Shown: positions 59,201 through 64,000 of the stretch, piece after piece
How the letters are laid out: every line of letters begins with the position of its first letter
Numbering within the stretch: position 1 is the first letter of the stretch
Made by a program: the position numbers and the translations under genes
Assembly: GCF_030294945.1 (NCBI RefSeq)
Contig: NZ_AP018448.1
Location: forward strand, 558,001-622,000
Length of the DNA: 64,000 nucleotides
Source: Streptomyces graminofaciens
GTDB taxonomy: Bacteria > Actinomycetota > Actinomycetes > Streptomycetales > Streptomycetaceae
Reading direction: 5' to 3'
Notes under the pieces: generated by a model
Databases searched by the model: none
Told to the model about the DNA's origin: nothing
Seen by the model: only the letters and a program-made list of their open reading frames with translations

Positions 59201-62200
59201 ACGTCGACCCGTTCCAGCAGTTCCGCGTCGGCGAGGGCCTCCCTGAGCGACCAGTCGGTGAACTCGGCCAGTGCGGTCGCGCAATCGTCGAGGGCTTGCG
59301 CGAACACCGGCTCGGAGGCGAGGAGTTCGAGTGCCATGCCGGTCCACTGGGTGCCTTGACCGGGAAAGACGAACACCGGGTGTGCCGCATCCGCGGTGAC
59401 CCCGGTGGCCGGGCCGCGCACGATCGCGGGGTGCGGTCCGCCGTCGGCGAGGGCCCGCAGGCCGTCCCGCAGAGACGCCGAGTCGGAGGCGACCACGGCC
59501 GCGCGGTGGGGCAGCGCGGCGCGGGTGGTGGCGAGGGAGTACGCCAGGGCGGCCGGGTCGGGGTCCGTGGCGAGGTGGGTCAGCAGGCGGTCGGCTTGGG
59601 CGCGCAGGGCCTGCGGGGTGCGGGCGGAGAGGACGTACGGGAGGGGGCCGGGGCGGTGATCGATCGGCTCGTCGGAGAGGTCCGCCGGAGCCGCTTCCGG
59701 GACCGGAGCATCCTCCAGGGCCTGAGCTCTCTCCGGAACCGGCGCCTCCTCCAGGATCACGTGCGCGTTGGTGCCGCTCACGCCGAACGACGAGACGCCC
59801 GCCCGCCGCGGCCGGTCGGCGGCCCGCGGCCATGGCACGGGGGCGACGGCAGGCCGGAGTGGCCCGTTCTGCCAGTCGATGTACGGGGTGGGTTCGTCGG
59901 CGTGCAGGGTGCGTGGGATGAGTTCGTGGCGTAGGGCCAGCACCGTCTTGACGACGCCGGTGACTCCGGCGGCGGCCTGGGTGTGGCCGAGGTTGGACTT
60001 GACCGAGCCCAGCCAGAGGGGACGGTCCTGCGGCCGGGGTCCGGCGTAGGCGGCGGCGAGGGCCTGGCCCTCGATGGGGTCACCGAGGCGGGTTCCGGTG
60101 CCGTGGGCCTCGATGGCGTCCACGTCGGCGGGTGCAAGCCGGGCGTCGGTGAGGGCGTCGCGGATGACGCGCTGCTGGGCGGGGCCGTTGGGGGCGGTGA
60201 GGCCGTTGGAGGCGCCGTCCTGGTTGATCGCCGAGCCACGGATCACTGCCAGGACCTGGTGTCCGGCGACGCGGGCGGCCGAGAGCCGCTCCAGCAGGAC
60301 CAGGCCGACGCCCTCGGCGAGGCCGAAACCGTCGGCGTGGGCGGAGAACGCCTTGCAGCGGCCATCGGCGGAGAGCGCGCCCTGCCGGGAGAACTCCTCG
60401 AACATGCCGAGCCCCGACATGACCGTCACCCCACCGGCGACGGCGAGTTCGCACTCCCCGGAGCGCAGGGCGCGTACCGCGAGGTGGAGAGCGACGAGGG
60501 AGGAGGAGCATGCGGTGTCGACGGTGACGGCGGGGCCCTCGAAGCCATAGAGGTAGGCGAGTCGGCCGGAGAGGACGCTGCCGGTGTTGCCGGTGAAGAC
60601 ATAGCCGCCGGTCTCGGAGCTGTCGTCGAGTTGGGGACCGTAGTCCATGGCCATGGCGCCGATGAAGACGCCGGTGCGGCTGCCGCGCAGGGGCCCCGGG
60701 TCGACGCCGGCGTCCTCGAAGGTCTCCCAGGAGGTCTCCAGGAGGAGGCGTTGCTGCGGGTCCATGGCGAGGGCCTCGCGGGGGTTCACGCCGAAGAAGG
60801 CGGCGTCGAAGAGCGGAGCGTCGTACAGGAAGCCCGCCTCGCCCTGGTGGACGCGGCCTCCGGCGCCGGGCCGGTGCTCGCCGGTGAGGTCCCAGCCCCG
60901 GTCGGTGGGGAAGGCGGTAACGGCGTCGGTTCCCGCCGTGAGTGTCTGCCACAGGGCGTCGGGGCCGGTGATGCCGCCGGGCAGTCGGCAGCCGATGCCG
61001 ACGATGACCACGGGGTCCTCGGCGTCCGACGGGTCACCTGTCGCGGGGGCCGGGGCGGGCTCGGTGGGCGGGGACAGTAGGGCGGTGCGCAGGTGGGCGG
61101 CGAGGGCGGCTGGGGTGGGGTGGTCGAAGGCCAAGGTGACGGGGAGGGTGGTGTCGAGGGCGGCGCAGAGCCGGTTGCGCAGGGTCAGCGCGCTCGCCGA
61201 GTCGATGCCGCAGTCGCGGAAGGTCCGGTCCGCGACCACGGCGTCGGTGGCGGGCAGGTCGAGGGCGAAGGCCGTCTGACGGCGGACCAGGTCCTCCAGT
61301 AGGGCGTGTTGCGCGGCGGCGGTGAGGGTGGTCAGCCGGTCGATGAGGGCGGGTCGGGCGTCGGCCGAGGCCACAGCGGGCTCTTCCGGACGGGGGCCGG
61401 GCAGCGCCACGAGTGATCCGGGACGGCGGCCGTACAGCACGGTCCAGTCCGGGGTGACGCCGTCGACGTACAGCTCCCCCAGGGTGCGCAGCACGCGCTC
61501 GGCGCCCGCGTCGCCGCGCCGCACGGAGCCCCGGGTGACGGCGGGCGCGCCGGTGGCCTCGATGGTGGACTGCATGGCGGCGGTGAGCACCGGATGCGGG
61601 CTGACCTCCAGCAGGACCCGGGCGCCGGTGGCCAGGACCGCTCGGGTGCCCTGCTCGAACAGGACGGTGCTGCGCAGGTTGCGGCACCAGTAGTCGGCGT
61701 CGAGCGGTACGTCCGGGGCGAGCAGTCGGCCTTCGAGGGCGGAGCAGAACGGCAGCCGGGCCGGGCGGGGGCGCAGCGCGGCCAGGTCGTTGCGCATGCG
61801 GGGGGTGATGCGGTCGATGTGGGCTGAGTGCGCGGCGAGGCCCACGGCGATCAGTCGGGCCTGGAGGCCGTCGTCGAGGAGTTCGCGGTGCAGGGCGTGG
61901 ACGGCGTCGGTGTCGCCCGAGATGGTGACCGAGGCGGGGCCGTTGAGCCCGGCGACGTCGAGCCGGCCGGCGTACCGGTCGTGGCTGAGCCGGGACAGGA
62001 CGGCCTCGGCGGGCGCGAGCACCGACAGCATCTCGCCCTGGCCGGACAGTTCGGCCTGGGCACGGCTCCAGTGGGCGATCACCCGGGCGCCGTCATCCAG
62101 GGTGAGCGCGTCGGCGACCACGGCCGCGACGACCTCGCCCATGCTGTGGCCCAGCACGGCCGCGGGTTCGGTGCCGTACGACTGCCAGAGGGCGGCCAGC

Positions 62201-62733
62201 GAGAGCATCACCGCCCACAGCGCCGGCTGGGCGACCTCGGGGCGGTCGAGCAGGGCGGTGTCGGGGGTGCCGAGCAGGGTGTCGGCGAGCGGCCAGCCGT
62301 CGACGTACGGTTCGAGGGCCTGGACGCACTCGTCCATACGGGCCCGGAACGCGGGCGCGGCGCCGTAGAGCGCGCTCGCCATGCCGGGCCACTGGGGGCC
62401 TTGACCGGGGAAGACGAACACCGGGCCGTCCGCTGCTCCCTGTCCGTCGCCGACCGGGGTGCCCACGGTCACGCCGGTGCCGTCACGGCCTTCGGCGAGG
62501 TCGGTGAGGCGGGCGAGGAGCGTGGCGTGGTCGGCGGCGAGGAGGGCCGCGCGATGGACGGCGGAGGGTGTGTGCGCCAGGGTGGCCGCCACTTCGGTGA
62601 GGCTCCACTCCGGGTGCGCGGCGAGGGTGTCCCGCAGCCGGCCCGCGTACGTCCGGAGGGACGCCGCGCTGTCCGCCGACAGCACCAACGGCACGGTCGC
62701 CGGCGCGGGTTCGGGGCGGGGGCTGCTGGTCAT
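51580..62733 (-). CDS. Modular type I PKS: AT-ACP loading didomain plus two extension modules (DEBS1-like)
   Basis: First PKS of the right-hand line, 3717 residues. Order: AT-ACP, KS-AT-KR-ACP, KS-AT-KR-ACP, then a C-terminal docking region (LGRLEDLLASVAL, acidic end DELFDLIDNDLG). This is the layout of DEBS1 without a thioesterase. The ATG at 62733 is chosen because GAGGTGGACG lies directly before it and the protein opens into the usual loading-AT linker. The frame continues upstream to 62904, but that stretch has no PKS similarity. A strong stem-loop 158 bp upstream separates it from the flavoenzyme gene, so it probably has its own promoter between 62734 and 62890. Predicted output: a starter acyl group extended twice by methylmalonyl units, each reduced to a hydroxyl. 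Confidence 0.96.
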   Translation of the reverse strand: MTSSPRPEPAPATVPLVLSADSAASLRTYAGRLRDTLAAHPEWSLTEVAATLAHTPSAVHRAALLAADHATLLARLTDLAEGRDGTGVTVGTPVGDGQGAADGPVFVFPGQGPQWPGMASALYGAAPAFRARMDECVQALEPYVDGWPLADTLLGTPDTALLDRPEVAQPALWAVMLSLAALWQSYGTEPAAVLGHSMGEVVAAVVADALTLDDGARVIAHWSRAQAELSGQGEMLSVLAPAEAVLSRLSHDRYAGRLDVAGLNGPASVTISGDTDAVHALHRELLDDGLQARLIAVGLAAHSAHIDRITPRMRNDLAALRPRPARLPFCSALEGRLLAPDVPLDADYWCRNLRSTVLFEQGTRAVLATGARVLLEVSPHPVLTAAMQSTIEATGAPAVTRGSVRRGDAGAERVLRTLGELYVDGVTPDWTVLYGRRPGSLVALPGPRPEEPAVASADARPALIDRLTTLTAAAQHALLEDLVRRQTAFALDLPATDAVVADRTFRDCGIDSASALTLRNRLCAALDTTLPVTLAFDHPTPAALAAHLRTALLSPPTEPAPAPATGDPSDAEDPVVIVGIGCRLPGGITGPDALWQTLTAGTDAVTAFPTDRGWDLTGEHRPGAGGRVHQGEAGFLYDAPLFDAAFFGVNPREALAMDPQQRLLLETSWETFEDAGVDPGPLRGSRTGVFIGAMAMDYGPQLDDSSETGGYVFTGNTGSVLSGRLAYLYGFEGPAVTVDTACSSSLVALHLAVRALRSGECELAVAGGVTVMSGLGMFEEFSRQGALSADGRCKAFSAHADGFGLAEGVGLVLLERLSAARVAGHQVLAVIRGSAINQDGASNGLTAPNGPAQQRVIRDALTDARLAPADVDAIEAHGTGTRLGDPIEGQALAAAYAGPRPQDRPLWLGSVKSNLGHTQAAAGVTGVVKTVLALRHELIPRTLHADEPTPYIDWQNGPLRPAVAPVPWPRAADRPRRAGVSSFGVSGTNAHVILEEAPVPERAQALEDAPVPEAAPADLSDEPIDHRPGPLPYVLSARTPQALRAQADRLLTHLATDPDPAALAYSLATTRAALPHRAAVVASDSASLRDGLRALADGGPHPAIVRGPATGVTADAAHPVFVFPGQGTQWTGMALELLASEPVFAQALDDCATALAEFTDWSLREALADAELLERVDVVQPALWAVMVSLVALWRSYGIEPAAVVGHSQGEIAAAVVAGALSLEDGARVVALRSRAIARSLAGRGGMASVSLPEADLTDRLAPWGGRVQIAAVNGPESVVVSGESQALDELLAELTDEGVRARRIPVDYASHSAQVERLEDELLNALAPLTPGPPTVPFHSTVDTGDAGDAGDTVQSHEAPPLDAAYWYRNLRAPVRFEQTVAALLDAGHRVFVEVSPHPVLTGGIEATAEAAGHEGVVAVGTLRRDQGGRVRAVTALAHLHVHGVRPDWAALVGTRHRVPLPMYAFQRDRFWPERTRPTTPRADTSADGFWDAVEQGDLSALTRTLELADPAQEESLGALLTALSAWRRRGRDSTTLDSWRYRLDWTPVPDRQTPALDGTWLLVVPAEATADPARLAIEEALAEHGGRALPLVLTGPVADRADLAARIAEAASPAAGPGEPGTAAGLTGVISLLALATGRHPEHPDVPTGTADTVTLLQALGDTATAAPLWCVTRGAVSSGLADPVTSPEQAMVWGLAPVAAAEHGRAWGGVIDVPDTWDRRSRTRLAAALAKDTVANDRAAKGTETPEDELALRPTGLYARRLTRAPLGTRVPPRHWRPEGTVLVTGGTGGLGAHTARWLARNHAPHLLLTNRRGPEAEGAAELAAELTALGSRVTIAACDMADRDAVADLVANVPAELPLTAVFHTAAVLDDAVLDELTPAHMDTVLRVKAAGAEHLHHATRHLDLTALVLFSSIAGTLGMAGMGNYAPGNARLDAYAHVLRAEGTPALSVAWAHWAGDGMAAHSTVEGLLRRRGGRTIDPGLALAALQQSLDHDETFLFLGDFDWTNPGQTMTAGRPRALLRALPELRATTTASPDTPGHTQSDDSLTSRLAALPAAEQDRTLRDLVRARAAAVLGHRAADAVDTGRAFKDLGFDSLTAVELRNDLGIATGLSLPSTLIYDHPTPAALAAHLRTRLLGDTPLPATAEPRPATAPDDDPIAIVGMACRLPGGVTSPEDLWQLLLVGGDAISGLPTDRGWDVAGLYDPDPERAGTTYSAQGGFIEDIAGFDAGFFGISPREALAMDPQQRLLLETSWEALERAGIDPDSLRESRTGVFTGISDGGYGPRVWDQDAEVAGYRVTGNAASVASGRVAYALGLEGPAVSVDTACSSSLVALHLAVQALRGGDCSLALAGGVMAMSSPAVFTEFSRLRGLAADGRCKAFGAGADGFGLAEGVGVLVVERLSDARRRGHRVLAVVRGTAVNQDGASNGLTAPNGPAQQRVIRQALASAGLRPGDVDAVEAHGTGTRLGDPIEAEALIAAYGPDREHPLLLGSLKSNIGHAQAAAGVAGVIKMVLSLRQGVVPATLHVDEPTWEVDWSAGAVELVRERRSWPEVERPRRAGVSSFGISGTNAHVILEEAPLVEEPVVVGDSVLGVVPWVVSARSEAALRGQAQRLVAHEEAAVVDVGYSLATSRSLLDHRAVVLGSDRESLLAGVRALAEGRETAGVVRGHSGGVRRAVFVFPGQGSQWVGMAAGLLEESETFRDQIVACDEVLAPLTGWSLVDVLRGVDGSPGLERVDVVQPVLWAVMVGLGRLWRSLGVEPAAVVGHSQGEIAAAVVAGVLSLEDGARVVAERSRLLNVLSGRGGMVSVPLPVDAVRLLLVPWSGAVGVAAVNGPRSVTVSGDVAALEELLARCEADGIDARRVAVDYASHSAHVEDIQAELLDALAPVVMRKAEVPFYSTVTAGLLETGGLDAGYWYRNLRQTVELEETVRGLAEDGFDAFIEVSPHPVLVPPVQDTLDEALEDTGVVLGTLRRDEGGLARFTTSLAQAHVQGIGVDWAEFFTNTGAQQVDLPTYSFQHKRYWLDATPTTHGGTPRRDPAPLDSCTYRVAWHRVDEPPKPQLHGTWLLFTPPGFGDHEWTSAAGQALARAGAEVIPCEIRAEDTSRAAVADTVRSALEGRASDVVGVLSLLALADRGGEPDQPIGTGLTGTILLAQALADVGLDVPLWCVTRGSAVVTDGDRLPGIGQSAVWGMGRIYSLEHPTRWGGSIEVPEGPADERLADRLCAVLAAAPGSGEDQVAIRRSGTFARRLVRAEAPAGPPTAPQKLHGTALVTGGTGALGAQVARWLAGQGVENVLLLSRSGPQAPGAAGLVEEINAMGVRASAVACDVSDRAALAQVIDAVPEDLPLTVVVHTAAVLDDSPIDALRPEQIDRVLRVKVGGALNLSELTAHLDLSAFVLFSSLGGTVGLPGQGNYAPGNAFLDALAQRRRLEGKPATSIAWGAWAGGGMAEGPVGGLLVRHGIPAMAPELALDGLRRALDLDESFMAVADIDWPRFHTAFTAARPSRMFDDIPEVRRILDEMTSVADAGAVGERPLTDRLKSLSAAERARALLQLVCDHLAVVLGHEDARDIPADRALRELGMDSVTGVELRNRLSAATGVKLPSAVVFDHPTPDALARHLGSRLVGTTDTPLTAVQDELGRLEDLLASVALPAADRSRVTTRLQSMLLHWTGAAAPDPESQDRTAYDVTSDDELFDLIDNDLGVS
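53872..55222. repeat. AT plus KS-AT linker repeat copy 2 (module 2 of right line)
   Basis: Partner of 38462-39812. Identity stops sharply near 55222, inside the KS, where the two sequences go over to ordinary PKS-level similarity. Confidence 0.88.
56280..61030 (-). other. Extension module 1 of right line: KS-AT(methylmalonyl)-KR(B1)-ACP
   Basis: KS with DTACSSS (Cys742). AT with GHSQGE and YASH (methylmalonyl-CoA). KR with AVLDD and LGMAGMGNYAPGN: B-type without the proline of B2, so B1 is predicted (D-hydroxyl). ACP core GFDSL. No DH or ER. Confidence 0.87.
61090..62733 (-). other. Loading didomain AT-ACP of the right PKS
   Basis: The AT has GPQWPGM, GHSMGE near 62150 and LAAHSAH near 61830. 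The AAHS motif in place of YASH or HAFH is typical of loading ATs such as that of DEBS1, which take acyl-CoA starters (propionyl or branched) rather than carboxylated extenders. The ACP core reads CGIDSASAL. No KSQ precedes it. The starter identity cannot be fixed from sequence; propionyl, isobutyryl or 2-methylbutyryl are candidates. Confidence 0.88.
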
Positions 62734-62890
62734 CGTCCACCTCGTCCTGTCGCATGTACGCGGTGAGAGGGCACCGGGGGCTGCCGCCGGTCCCGTGCTC
62801 CGAAGAGGTCGGCTCGCGCCTGCCGGACCTGGGCCCCAGCACAACAGGGGCGGGCGCGCCGCGGCTTGCGTCCCGGTCGCAGATTTCCGC

Positions 62891-62921
62891 GCCCCGGTGG
62901 GCACACGGTGCCTACCGGGGC
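62891..62921 (-). terminator. Strong 14-bp stem-loop between the flavoenzyme and the PKS gene
   Basis: GCCCCGGTGGGCAC (62891-62904), loop ACG, then GTGCCTACCGGGGC (62908-62921). The arms pair fully apart from one position that can form G-U. It lies about 50 nt behind the stop codon of the flavoenzyme gene, as expected for a terminator. There is no clear T tract. Confidence 0.75.
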
Positions 62922-62970
62922 GTTGGCCGGGCGGGTTCGCGGGCCGGCCGGGGTTCGCAGGCCGACTGAG

Positions 62971-64000
62971 TCAGGTGATCCAGGTGACGCTGGGCCGTAC
63001 GCCCCACAGGGCGAGGCTGTAGTCCTCGAGGATGATCGGCTGGTTGAGGGCGGTGTGGCGGCTGCCGATGGCCAGGTCCCGCCAGTAGCGCTGGAGGGGG
63101 TCGGACAGCCGGAAGCTGCTCGCGCCGTTGACGTCGAGCAACTTCTCCACGCCTTGGCGAGCGTGTTGCAGCGCGGACGCCATGTGCATCCTGATCTCCG
63201 CGCGCTCCACCCAGGGCGTCGGCTCGTCGTGCGCGCGGCCGTCCAGTCGTTCGGCGGCGTGCCTCATGTGCAGGACGGCGCTGTCGACGAGGTGCTTGGC
63301 CTCGGCGTAACGCATCCGCATCACCGGGGAGTCGGTGACGGATTCGTAGGGGGTCGTGCTGATCGGCCGTTTCTTCCGGGTGAGCGCCTCGGTGACGACG
63401 TCCAGGGCGCCCCGGGCGGCGCCCACGACGGACGACAGCGACAGCAGGCTGCCCGCGGTGACGTCGCTGGGCCGCTGGTCCTCGTCGCGCAGCAGGTCCG
63501 CGATGGCGTTGGTCACGGTCCGGTACTCGGGGATGAAGAGGTCCTCGACGACGATGGTCTGGGTGCCCGTGCCGGACATGCCGCTGACCTGCCAGGTCCG
63601 TTCGATGGTGACGTCGCTCGTCGGCGCGACGGCGTTCACGGCGGCGACGAGGTTCTGCTCCTCGTCGAAGACGGGGACGCCGAGGAACACCACCCACTCG
63701 GAGATCTCGCACCCCGAACTCCACGGGAAGCGGCCGGAGATGAGGGTGCCGTCGTCCGTCTTGCGCGCGGTCGAGCCGGAGAGGCTGTTGGTGGACAGGA
63801 CGAGCGTGTCGGGGTCGTCCTTGAACATGTACGCGCGCGCCTGCTCATTCACCTGCCAGGCGAAGTCGGCCGAGGCCGCGTCGTTGGCGAGAATCCAGCC
63901 GGTCGACGGGCACCCCCGGCCGACCTCCGAGATGATCTCCACGAGCGTCGGCAGGCCCAGCTCCAGACCGCCGAACTCGGCCGGTTTGGTCAGCCGGAAC
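62971..64000 (-). CDS. Flavin-dependent monooxygenase of the acyl-CoA dehydrogenase fold (5' end cut)
   Basis: The last 342 or so residues of a protein of the acyl-CoA dehydrogenase superfamily; the start lies beyond the right edge. The visible part opens at FRLTKPAEFGGLELGLP and continues with EVGRGCPSTGWILAND, WQVSGMSGTGTQTIVVED and FRLSDPLQRYWRD. This pattern, with the conserved FGG and the C-terminal helical domain, fits group D flavoprotein monooxygenases or hydroxylases (HsaA/HpaB-like, two-component, FMNH2- or FADH2-dependent) better than true acyl-CoA dehydrogenases. It probably oxidises an aromatic or polyketide substrate and would need a flavin reductase, which is not in view. It ends 237 bp before the DEBS1-like PKS gene on the same strand, with a terminator-like hairpin between. 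Confidence 0.88.
   Translation of the reverse strand, partial: FRLTKPAEFGGLELGLPTLVEIISEVGRGCPSTGWILANDAASADFAWQVNEQARAYMFKDDPDTLVLSTNSLSGSTARKTDDGTLISGRFPWSSGCEISEWVVFLGVPVFDEEQNLVAAVNAVAPTSDVTIERTWQVSGMSGTGTQTIVVEDLFIPEYRTVTNAIADLLRDEDQRPSDVTAGSLLSLSSVVGAARGALDVVTEALTRKKRPISTTPYESVTDSPVMRMRYAEAKHLVDSAVLHMRHAAERLDGRAHDEPTPWVERAEIRMHMASALQHARQGVEKLLDVNGASSFRLSDPLQRYWRDLAIGSRHTALNQPIILEDYSLALWGVRPSVTWIT

Noticed and set aside
62734..62904. Upstream start for the DEBS1-like PKS at 62904
   Set aside because: The extra 57 residues have no similarity to loading modules, would start inside the stem-loop, and the ATG at 62733 has a good ribosome site.

Overview
This window reads as high-GC actinomycete DNA, most likely Streptomyces. 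The codons are GC-rich and the genes encode giant modular type I polyketide synthases (PKS), a LuxR-type regulator, a type II thioesterase and a DEBS-like loading module. All PKS genes lie on the minus strand, so the assembly lines read from right to left.

Right part, 64.0 to 28.1 kb: the 3' part of a group D flavin monooxygenase / acyl-CoA dehydrogenase-like gene (62971 to beyond 64000) ends before a strong stem-loop. Three PKS genes follow. The first (62733-51580, 3717 aa) has an AT-ACP loading didomain and two KS-AT-KR-ACP modules. The second (51430-34445, 5661 aa) has three modules: malonyl DH-KR, methylmalonyl DH-KR, and methylmalonyl DH-ER-KR. The third (34448-28092, 2118 aa) is one fully reducing methylmalonyl module that overlaps its predecessor by 4 bp. 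Read colinearly they give R-CH(OH)-CH(Me)-CH(OH)-CH(Me)-CH=CH-CH=C(Me)-CH2-CH(Me)-CH2-CH(Me)-CO-S-ACP. No thioesterase follows; the last protein ends in an acidic docking-like tail, so the acceptor protein is not visible here. A SAM methyltransferase (27994-27185) follows in the same direction.

Centre, 27.2 to 21.75 kb: a mixed accessory zone. It holds fragments of a cyclase-family gene, argB and an IS110-family transposase, a small protein, a type II thioesterase and a LuxR-family regulator.

Left part, 21.75 kb to the left edge: one PKS gene of more than 7248 aa, intact at its 5' end and cut by the window. It starts with a KSQ-AT(malonyl)-ACP loading module (Gln in place of the KS cysteine). 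Then come modules methylmalonyl/KR(A1), methylmalonyl/KR(A2), malonyl/KR(B1) and malonyl/DH-KR(B1, cut). The predicted intermediate is CH3-CH(OH)-CH(Me)-CH(OH)-CH(Me)-CH(OH)-CH2-CH=CH-CO-S-ACP.

The window therefore holds two assembly lines with two different priming systems, separated by a scarred accessory region that may serve both. They may be two fused or adjacent clusters, or one cluster making two chains. Near-identical kilobase blocks shared between AT, KS and reductive domains point to recent module duplication and gene conversion. The final product cannot be named from this window.
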